From the NCBI GenBank assembly GCA_022561095.1, contig JADFRV010000011.1:1-17858 (forward strand): DNA of 17,858 nucleotides. Reading direction: 5' to 3'. Below, piece by piece: positions 13,062 to 17,858 of the stretch. The stretch comes from Chloroflexota bacterium. GTDB lineage: Bacteria > Chloroflexota > Dehalococcoidia > SM23-28-2 > RBG-16-64-32. The first letter of the stretch is position 1. Each line of letters starts with the position of its first letter. A program made the position numbers and the translations under genes. The notes under the pieces were generated by a model. The model was not told the origin of the DNA. It did no database searches and worked only from the letters and a program-made list of their open reading frames with translations.

Positions 13062-13606
13062 GGCGGAGGCATATCCGGTTCCGGGTCAATGCCCAAGGCG
13101 TCCGCGAGGCGGGTGTAGTAGCTGAAGAAGCCGATGATATGCACCGCATCCAGTATATCCTCGTCGCTGAAGCCGTGATGGCGCAGGCCATCCAGCACCC
13201 GAGGCGATACCTCGTGCACGTGCGTGGTCACGGTATGAGCGAAGTCGAGCAGGGCGCGGGTGGCGTCATCGAGGGGCGCGGAGCGATAGTCCTGCTTGAC
13301 GGCGCGGGCGAGGCCGGCGTCGTCGGATGCGGCACGCAGATCCTCTGCGTGAGCCTCCGTTCAGTAGTGGCACCCCTGGGCCTTGGAGGCGACGACAGCA
13401 ATCGCCTCGCGCTGGCTGCGAGTGAGACCGGAGGGGGCATGCATCAGCTCCGCGTACAGGCGGATGGAGGCGCGCATGGCGCGGGGCCGCAGGCTCTGGA
13501 GGCTAACGATGTTGAAGATGCGTCCGGCGCGCTTGAGGGCGGCGTCGTACTCATCCTTGAGGAGGCCGGTGGCGTCCTCGTAGGGGACGGTCTTGATCCA
13601 GGGCAT
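13058..13606 (-). CDS. AhpD-like (carboxymuconolactone decarboxylase family) selenoprotein with CxxU active site
   Basis: Peroxidase-related AhpD-fold protein. The frame from ATG 13606 runs 81 codons to a TGA at 13363-13361 and then stays open for 100 more codons, ending at TGA 13060-13058: 182 residues, the family length. The TGA is codon 82 in GCHY-U-TEAH. In AhpD the motif is CxxC followed three residues later by His, with a Glu 12 residues before the first Cys. Here these are Cys79, position 82, His86 and Glu67, so the TGA falls exactly on the resolving or peroxidatic Cys. A SECIS-like hairpin follows. I read codon 82 as selenocysteine. The alternative is a Cys-to-stop point mutation (TGC or TGT to TGA) or a sequencing error. 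The ribosome binding site GGGAGGAGC precedes the start. The real stop overlaps the methyltransferase start. The likely role is thiol/selenol-dependent peroxide reduction in the cytoplasm. Confidence 0.85.
13333..13351 (-). promoter_or_regulatory. Putative bacterial SECIS element
   Basis: On the mRNA the stem CACGCAGA/TCTGCGTG (8 perfect pairs) has loop GGA. The loop's first G comes 18 bases after the TGA codon. Known bacterial SECIS elements have a short stem just after the UGA and a small loop with G in the first or second position, about 16-37 bases away. All of these hold here. The hairpin would bind SelB; selB is not in the window. Confidence 0.75.
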
Positions 13607-13655
13607 GTTGCTCCTCCCAATGGTACGGACGCTTATGGAGGGTGCGGTGTGTGGC

Positions 13656-13713
13656 TGGTCGGGTGGGCGGATTCGAACCGCCGGCCTCCTGGCCCCAAAC
13701 CGGCGCTCTAGCC
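13656..13713 (-). pseudogene. tRNA-Pro 3'-half copy (possible attachment-site remnant)
   Basis: This matches 14262-14321 of the intact tRNA-Pro over about 58 bases with two single-base deletions (one in the acceptor stem, one in the anticodon stem) and then stops abruptly after GCTCTAGCC. No matching 5' half follows: the acceptor and D stems cannot form. It keeps the CCA end, T arm and TGG anticodon loop. It lies 50 bases upstream of the AhpD-like start codon. Confidence 0.75.
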
Positions 13714-13812
13714 ACGATTTGCTCCCTCCACAATCGTAGTGCCGGTTGGCTCAGAGGTCAAGAACCGGACAAAGATTCCTTAAGTTATATTGATATGTTA
13801 CATGCAATACTA

Positions 13813-13841
13813 TTGACAATAGAGCTTTCGAGAGCTATTTT
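13813..13841 (+). promoter_or_regulatory. Strong promoter with a palindromic operator in the spacer
   Basis: TTGACA (13813-13818) and TATTTT (13836-13841) are 17 bases apart in a locally AT-rich stretch. The spacer holds AGCTTTCGAGAGCT (13823-13836), a 14-base palindrome with one mismatched pair. It could be an operator for the gene at 13883, whose ribosome binding site AGGAGG is at 13868-13873. Confidence 0.6.
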
Positions 13842-13882
13842 TGTTTGTGTCTGGCACGCCTATTTGAAGGAGGAACGGTCCT

Positions 13883-14179
13883 ATGCCGAAAGTCGAAGAC
13901 GTATTGAAACAGCCACGTGGGTTGCCTAGGTTGCAGAAGGCGGTATTGGACTACTTTGAGAAGCACCCGGACGAGGTCTTCTCAGCCAATGATGACGACT
14001 TGGAGGAACTCCGCTCTAAGCTAAAAAGGGGAACAGTAGCGTCGCTGGCGTTCTCGATCTGGGCTCTCCACAGAGACCGTCACGTCACGAGAGAACGGGT
14101 AAGGAGGCGGTACTACTACGGGTCGTCTGAGGCCCTCAAGCGGCTGCGACGCGGGAAGAACGGCAAGAGCGCGAGCTAG
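13883..14179 (+). CDS. Small basic protein, possible winged-helix regulator
   Basis: The 98-residue product is unrecognised by name. The N-terminal half is acidic and helical (VLKQPRGLPRLQKAVLDYFE, DDDLEELRSKL). The C-terminal half reads GTVASLAFSIWALHRDRHVT followed by RERVRRRYYYGS, which resembles a short winged-helix with a basic wing (inference). A strong promoter with an internal palindrome and an AGGAGG ribosome binding site 9 bases before ATG support expression. It is the only gene between the two tRNA-Pro copies and lies in AT-richer DNA than its neighbours, so it looks acquired. Self-regulation through the palindrome would fit a DNA-binding role but is speculative. Confidence 0.7.
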   Translation: MPKVEDVLKQPRGLPRLQKAVLDYFEKHPDEVFSANDDDLEELRSKLKRGTVASLAFSIWALHRDRHVTRERVRRRYYYGSSEALKRLRRGKNGKSAS

Positions 14180-14261
14180 TTTGCTGGGCACTACACAAAT
14201 GATACGAGTTAGAGCGCATGGCGTGAGGGATTCGCCAATCTGCATCAGGGGAAATGAAATC

Positions 14262-14339
14262 TGGTCGGGGTGGGCGGATTCGAACCGCCGGCCTCCTGGC
14301 CCCAAACCAGGCGCTCTAGCCTGACTGAGCTACACCCCG
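14262..14339 (-). tRNA. tRNA-Pro, anticodon TGG
   Basis: On the minus strand the acceptor stem CGGGGTG pairs with CACCCCG. The D stem is GCTC/GAGC. The anticodon stem CCTGG/CCAGG holds loop TTTGGGG with anticodon TGG. The T stem GGCGG/CCGCC has loop TTCGAAT. The discriminator is A and CCA is encoded at 14264-14262. It reads CCA, and by wobble other proline codons. Confidence 0.95.
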
Positions 14340-14409
14340 GCCCGTTTTTCATCCTACCATGGGCCGCAGAGGGAGTCTCCCCCGCGCAATTGTTCAGAGG
14401 AGGGAGCTC

Positions 14410-15288
14410 ATGTTCGGAAAAGAACTGGACGCCGCACTGGAGGAGTGGCTGACCTTCCGGGAAGCAGAGGGACTCAGCCCATCCACGATCAGGAGCTATC
14501 ACGACCACATCCGCATATTCGTCCGCGTGCTGGGGGAGAGGGAGTTGACCCCCTTCACGTTTGCTGCCGTCTTTCGGGAGTACGCCCAGGAACACGCTGT
14601 CGCAAGTTGTCAGACGATCTACACGTCCGTCAAGGTGTTCCTCAAGGGCATCGACCACCTCGATCTTGCCGGTTCGATGCGGAAGCCGAGAGGCACCGTC
14701 CCCGCCAAGCAAATCTATACTGACGGACAACTGCGGGCGCTGTTTGGGGTTCTCCAGGAAGACCGTTCGCCGCTGGGCGTCAGGGATTACGCCATCGTCT
14801 GTTTGCTCCGCTATGGTGGGCTCAGAGCATCCGAGGTCTGCAACCTGCGCCTCGATGACTTCCGAGATCGGGAAGATGCTATTCAGGTCGCTGGCACCAA
14901 GAGCCGGTATTCGCGGCGGGTGATCCCCCTCGTCCTGCCTTGCTCTCAGGCCCTCTCTGTATACCTGGGCCGGGGCCGCCCGAAACTGGTAAGGGCAGCG
15001 GGGGGCCACACCGACCACGTGTTCCTCACAGCCACCGGAAGGGCGCTTTCACGGAACACCGTCCGCCTCATGTTGCGGAGAAGGTCGCTGGAGGTCGGGT
15101 TCGCCCTGAGCAGCCACCGCTTCCGCCACACCTGGGCCACGGCCCATGTCGGGGCGAGGACCAGTCCCACGGCCATCGGTCACTTGGCAGGCTGGAGTCC
15201 CAAGACCCTTTACGAGATGATGCATCTGTACGCTCATCCCGACGCCGACATGCTCCGAGAGGCCCAAGAGAGGGCTTTCGGGCGGTGA
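14410..15288 (+). CDS. Tyrosine recombinase / integrase
   Basis: Site-specific recombinase that cuts and rejoins DNA through a phosphotyrosine link, likely inserting the element next to it. It has 292 residues: SAM-like core-binding domain at about 5-90 (LEEWLTFREAEGLSPSTIRSY) and catalytic domain at about 100-285. Catalytic residues seen are Arg139 (GGLRASEV), Lys164 (GTKSR), His236 and Arg239 (HRFRH), His258 (GHLAGWS) and Tyr274 (HLYAHPD). The set is complete, so it should be active. ATG 14410 is chosen because AGGAGG lies 7 bases upstream; the frame is open to 14359. The gene begins 71 bases from the 5' end of tRNA-Pro and points away from it. Its last 240 bases are overlapped by the antisense HNH frame. 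Confidence 0.9.
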   Translation: MFGKELDAALEEWLTFREAEGLSPSTIRSYHDHIRIFVRVLGERELTPFTFAAVFREYAQEHAVASCQTIYTSVKVFLKGIDHLDLAGSMRKPRGTVPAKQIYTDGQLRALFGVLQEDRSPLGVRDYAIVCLLRYGGLRASEVCNLRLDDFRDREDAIQVAGTKSRYSRRVIPLVLPCSQALSVYLGRGRPKLVRAAGGHTDHVFLTATGRALSRNTVRLMLRRRSLEVGFALSSHRFRHTWATAHVGARTSPTAIGHLAGWSPKTLYEMMHLYAHPDADMLREAQERAFGR

Positions 15289-15825
15289 TATACGTAAGGC
15301 AGTAGGGAGAGGGAATGACGTAGCTCGCCTCTTAGCTCGTTTATGCCTCTGCCTAGTGCGGCCACAGGGCCGACAGGCTCGACTCCCATCCGAGCGGACC
15401 CAGGTATTGCGTTCATTGAATGGGTGGCCCCGCAGGCAGTGGGTCTTCCTGGCATTCTGCGCCGGGGGGCTATTCCCGCGGAGGGTGTTCTCCCTATCCG
15501 TCGCCGGCCTCAGATGGTTCGGTCGTACACAGCCAGGATCGTCACAAAGGTAGTGATCGAGGCCGAGGTCGTCGGGCAGTGTGCCGTACACAAGTTGGTA
15601 CGAAACGCGGTGGGCGCGGAGAGTAGTACGGATGCGCCCACTGGAATCCCACACCCCATAGAGACCGTAGCCATCCCAGTCTTTCGGGCCGGTCCAGAGC
15701 CAGCAAGCCCCTTTCCCGACAGGGCGGTATACGCGAGACCAGAAGCGCTCTCTTTGATCCGGGGTGAGGACGCTCTCCACGTCCAGGTAGGGAGTCTCCT
15801 TTCCGTTAGAGGTCACAGGCAACAT
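15049..15825 (-). CDS. HNH endonuclease with C-terminal zinc-binding segment
   Basis: Homing-type or phage-type nuclease. In the 258-residue frame residues 25-115 form an HNH domain: FWSRV, CWLWTGPKDWDGYGLYG, AHRVSYQLVYG, then LDHYLCDDPGCVRPNHL and NTL, with His91, Asn103/His104 and Asn113 as the HNH set. Cys94 and Cys99 probably hold zinc. Residues 128-160 (HCLRGHPFNERN, ACRPCGRTRQR) are the second Cys cluster usual in this group. The part after about residue 170 is antisense to the integrase gene and has no recognisable domain, so it may be read-through past a lost stop. The start has AAGGG 7 bases upstream. The nuclease lies beside mobile-element genes and probably moves with them. Confidence 0.85.
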   Translation of the reverse strand: MLPVTSNGKETPYLDVESVLTPDQRERFWSRVYRPVGKGACWLWTGPKDWDGYGLYGVWDSSGRIRTTLRAHRVSYQLVYGTLPDDLGLDHYLCDDPGCVRPNHLRPATDRENTLRGNSPPAQNARKTHCLRGHPFNERNTWVRSDGSRACRPCGRTRQRHKRAKRRATSFPLPTALRISPPESPLLGLSEHVGVGMSVQMHHLVKGLGTPACQVTDGRGTGPRPDMGRGPGVAEAVAAQGEPDLQRPSPQHEADGVP

Positions 15826-15842
15826 GGATCATCCCTTCTACT

Positions 15843-16092
15843 GGACGGACGGATGGACAGATAGCTGGACGGATAATCGGCCCGTTCTGAGCCCATTCCG
15901 TATCTAAGACGGACAGATGGACGGATAGACGGATAGAATACACCCTGCTCTCTCTCTCTTATACTATCTATAGTAGGTAGGTATATATGTAATTCATTAT
16001 CTGTCTATCCGTCCGTCTTCCTATCTGAGCCAGATAGGGCGGGGACGGCTTCTATCTGTCCTTCTATCTGTCCTCTATCTGTCCATCCGTCC
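15843..16092. repeat. Iteron-like and inverted repeats around an AT-rich core
   Basis: The left side has copies of GGACGGAT and GGACAGAT (15843-15876, 15907-15937). The right side has their reverse complements: TATCTGTCTATCCGTCC at 15998-16014, and TCTATCTGTCC three times at 16051, 16063 and 16074, about one helix turn apart. 15919-15935 and 15998-16014 form a 17-bp inverted repeat with one mismatch. Between them are a CT tract (15947-15959), a TACTAT/ATAGTA hairpin (15962-15975) and AT-rich DNA. CTATCTG AGC CAGATAG is a further palindrome at 16021-16037. The right part encodes the tail of the ATPase. A replication origin or a partition/regulatory site is possible. Confidence 0.65.
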
Positions 16093-17366
16093 TCCAGCCC
16101 ATACTGCCGCACGAGGTCGTCGAACCGTTCCGGCCTACAGGCCCAACCACGCTTCAACCCGCCCTCCAGTTTCACGGCTTGGAACCCCAGCGCTTGAAGG
16201 TGGATTCCGACATACCTAGCCCCTGGTGGCTTGGGCCACCCTGCCAGTTTCTCAAACTGGTCTCGGACATCCTCGGTCGATACCGCCGTGTCTTTGCCCA
16301 GGTCTGCCTGGACTCGTCTCACGAGGACCACGGCCCGGAGCAGTTCGGCGTCGGTGGTGCGCCCCTTTTGTTCCTGGCGCTCACGGTAGAGATGGGCCAA
16401 AGCGGCGTCGACCGCGGGCAGGCGATCTGGGGCTACCATCGCTGTGATCTGACGGAGCGGCTGTGTGATGTCTTGCCAGCGACCAGTACCAGCTCCACGC
16501 ACGTTAGGATCGGGGGCCTGCTCCTCGGCCATAGTCCACCAGCGCCAAGCCGTCAGCATTGCACGCCGGCGTACTAGGTCGCTCTCGTGGGGCTTCTTGT
16601 AGACCCCAGGAGCATTGGGAGGGACGAGGAAAAGCCCACGGGACGTAAAGCGCTCGTCGAGCATCTCGTTGCTGGCGAGGATCGTTGGTCCAAAGGGAGC
16701 GTGCGTCCTGAACACCTGGGAGCCCGCCTTCTCGGGGTTAATTCGGAGCTCCTTGTGCCCCCGCTCGAATCGGTTACAGAGAGTGTCCAACGACCCTCTG
16801 GCCATGGCCTTCTTCTTCACGTCCACAACATCGACGAAGAGCGTGGGCTCAAATCGATCCGGCCACCAGAACAGGGCCGCCTCGTTGAGTGTGCCGGTGG
16901 GGATGCCCCGGTATGACATGAACGCAATGGTCTTTCCAATCCGACTCTTCCCGCGCTCCGAAACTCCGAACAAGAACAGCACCGGCGAGTAGTCCAACCA
17001 GTCCTGCCGATAGGTATGGAATATCCAGGCGGTGAGCAGGTCGTAGTAGTCATCCGTGGGCAGGGCAGCACGGGCTGCTAGGGCCTCCCGTATGTTCATG
17101 AACATACTGTCGGGGTGTGTTCGGCCTGCTTTCAAGCCATCGTAGTCTGCCTTTATGGCTCTAAAGTCTGGGAGAGCCCACGCCACGCCTTCCCCTTTAT
17201 CGGGGATCAAGGTTGACCCGCCTCCGTCCTGCTCATACTGTAGCAGGGCTCTACCATCCTTCGTAAGGAAGGCGCGGTTGCCGGCGCCATCTACAACTAG
17301 GTCCACCAGATCGGGGAAGCGGGCAGTCTCCTCCAGGATGCGCTCGTTGGTCGGTGCTTTGCTCAT
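16005..17366 (-). CDS. P-loop ATPase of integrative elements, probable replication helicase
   Basis: Product of 453 residues. A Walker A motif GVSERGKS sits at 134-141, preceded by the hydrophobic strand YSPVLFLF. Walker B is LFVDVVD at 176-182, a sensor-like TILASNEM at 229-236 has Asn233, and an arginine-finger-like TSRG lies at 241-244. The order resembles phage/plasmid helicase-loader or superfamily 3 helicases, without a primase domain in the first 100 residues. It probably opens DNA for element replication. The C-terminal 30 residues (GWTDRGQIEGQIEA) are encoded by the iteron-like repeats, so the natural end may have been eroded or the origin may lie in the gene. The ATG overlaps the stop of the upstream HTH gene as ATGA. 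The protein name is an inference; the ATPase assignment is firm. Confidence 0.75.
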   Translation of the reverse strand: MSKAPTNERILEETARFPDLVDLVVDGAGNRAFLTKDGRALLQYEQDGGGSTLIPDKGEGVAWALPDFRAIKADYDGLKAGRTHPDSMFMNIREALAARAALPTDDYYDLLTAWIFHTYRQDWLDYSPVLFLFGVSERGKSRIGKTIAFMSYRGIPTGTLNEAALFWWPDRFEPTLFVDVVDVKKKAMARGSLDTLCNRFERGHKELRINPEKAGSQVFRTHAPFGPTILASNEMLDERFTSRGLFLVPPNAPGVYKKPHESDLVRRRAMLTAWRWWTMAEEQAPDPNVRGAGTGRWQDITQPLRQITAMVAPDRLPAVDAALAHLYRERQEQKGRTTDAELLRAVVLVRRVQADLGKDTAVSTEDVRDQFEKLAGWPKPPGARYVGIHLQALGFQAVKLEGGLKRGWACRPERFDDLVRQYGLEDGWTDRGQIEGQIEAVPALSGSDRKTDG

Positions 17367-17623
17367 TCTGCATCACGACTCTCTCGCGGTCCCCAACTCT
17401 TAGCACGCGACGCCGGACACGGTCGAGCCTCTCGTTGTTCGAGAGCTCGCCGAACATCCCTGACGTCCTCGGGTGCCCAGTAGCGCATCCCCGTGATCGG
17501 GTTCCTAGGCGCCTTCGGAATCCGACCCTCTGCTTCCCATCGTCGGAGCGTCTGCGGGTGCACGCCCAACTGATCCGCTAGCTGCCCAGTCCGAATGCAA
17601 CGCATGTCTTGTGGTTTAAGCAC
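17363..17623 (-). CDS. Excisionase/MerR-like helix-turn-helix protein
   Basis: Small DNA-binding protein of 86 residues. Residues 11-50 (RTGQLADQLGVHPQTLRRWE then GRIPKAPRNPITGMRYW) are a MerR/excisionase-type winged helix-turn-helix, where the HTH is followed by the RYW wing. Such proteins direct excision or control element genes. The GTG start is preceded by GGAGG about 9 bases away; an ATG at codon 7 is an alternative start. The stop overlaps the ATPase start codon (ATGA), so the two are co-translated. The tail after residue 65 is Arg- and Pro-rich and probably disordered. It is the first full gene of a minus-strand pair whose promoter should be near 17640-17700. Confidence 0.8.
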   Translation of the reverse strand: MLKPQDMRCIRTGQLADQLGVHPQTLRRWEAEGRIPKAPRNPITGMRYWAPEDVRDVRRALEQREARPCPASRAKSWGPRESRDAE

Positions 17624-17673
17624 TATTCTTCGCCTCCACTCTCAGTATGGCGAAGCTAGAGTGGATCTTCGAG

Positions 17674-17699
17674 GAATTTAGGGGGATACCTAAAAATTC
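17674..17699. promoter_or_regulatory. Imperfect dyad upstream of the excisionase-ATPase pair
   Basis: GAATTTAGG (17674-17682) and CCT followed by AAATTC (17689-17691, 17694-17699) form an inverted repeat with a 2-base bulge, in an AT-rich patch 50-75 bases upstream of the GTG start. It may be an operator or terminator of the gene further right. Confidence 0.3.
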
Positions 17700-17703
17700 G
17701 GAT

Positions 17704-17858
17704 TTAGAGCGACGATGGCACCGAGACGAAGTGGGGCTCCGAACGAGGCCGCATGAGGCTTCGGATGCGCCTGACCGCCTGGCGAACCGTATCCTCAACA
17801 GCGATCCCTTCGGTTTCCCGCTGCCATCGATCGGCGATTTCCCGATACTTGAGCCCCT
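17704..17858 (-). CDS. C-terminal end of an unknown gene, possible DNA-binding protein (5' end outside window)
   Basis: On the minus strand the frame is open from the right edge for 50 codons and ends at TAA 17706-17704. It reads GLKYREIADRWQRETEG, then VEDTVRQAVRRIRSLMR and a Pro/Ser-rich end. The segment REIADRW followed by a Val-Arg-rich helix resembles the last helix-turn-helix of a regulator or sigma-like protein (inference). It has no start in the window. It precedes the excisionase gene by 80 bases, in the same direction. Confidence 0.55.
   Translation of the reverse strand, partial: GLKYREIADRWQRETEGIAVEDTVRQAVRRIRSLMRPRSEPHFVSVPSSL

Noticed and set aside
13361..13606. The AhpD-like gene as a simple 81-aa truncated pseudogene
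   Set aside because: The downstream frame stays intact for 100 codons with family residues, the TGA sits at the catalytic Cys, and a SECIS-like hairpin follows.
13139..13711. 190-aa plus frame across the AhpD-like gene and the tRNA-Pro copy
   Set aside because: It is antisense to a recognised family and runs into tRNA-derived sequence.
13656..13740. Second functional tRNA-Pro
   Set aside because: The 5' half cannot form acceptor or D stems, and the anticodon stem has mismatches.
15947..15959. CT microsatellite as a separate feature
   Set aside because: It is short and best treated as part of the AT-rich core of the repeat region.

Overview
The window is GC-rich bacterial DNA, roughly 60-65% G+C by eye. 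It uses GTG, TTG and probably CTG starts, extended -10 promoters of the form TGnTATACT, tRNA genes that encode CCA, and short palindromes that translate as PAGRQ-like peptides. The protein types (a TatA, diverged OtsA/OtsB, double hot-dog dehydratase, amidase, lipoproteins) suggest Chloroflexota or a relative, but this is a tentative inference; no marker gene settles the taxon.

Layout. 1-2027: the end of a trehalose-phosphate phosphatase gene meets a convergent trehalose-phosphate synthase gene, with overlapping 3' ends. 2015-4251: a promoter and tRNA-Arg(CCG), a large lipoprotein, then a zinc-finger ORF of mobile-element type with internal 96-bp repeats and a possible RNA pseudoknot before its ribosome binding site. 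4253-6671: amidase and MaoC-like dehydratase, each with its own promoter. 6691-8020: a small unknown gene, then a membrane-anchored cyclophilin that appears to start at CTG. 8043-11125: a minus-strand cluster of aldehyde dehydrogenase, ureohydrolase, small membrane protein and TatA, with a palindromic repeat family between genes. 11339-11717: degenerate CsoR-like sequence. 11876-13606: a minus-strand cluster of AhpD-like protein, methyltransferase and lipoprotein. 13656-17858: accessory DNA with a duplicated tRNA-Pro 3' half, a small regulator-like gene, tRNA-Pro(TGG), tyrosine recombinase, HNH endonuclease, iteron-like repeats, a P-loop replication ATPase, an excisionase-like HTH protein and the end of another gene.

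Main finding. The AhpD-like gene (13606 to 13058, minus) is interrupted by one in-frame TGA exactly where the second catalytic Cys of the CxxC motif belongs. Downstream the frame stays open for 100 codons with the family's conserved residues. A perfect 8-bp stem with a GGA loop begins 9 nt after the TGA, which matches a bacterial SECIS element. The restored frame ends in a GTGA overlap with the methyltransferase start. This strongly suggests a CxxU selenoprotein in an operon with a methyltransferase. No selenocysteine insertion genes lie in the window, so the decoding capacity of the host is unproven.

Other points of interest are the CTG-start cyclophilin that lacks the catalytic Arg, the tRNA-Pro duplication as a possible attachment site, and the repeat-rich region beside the replication ATPase.
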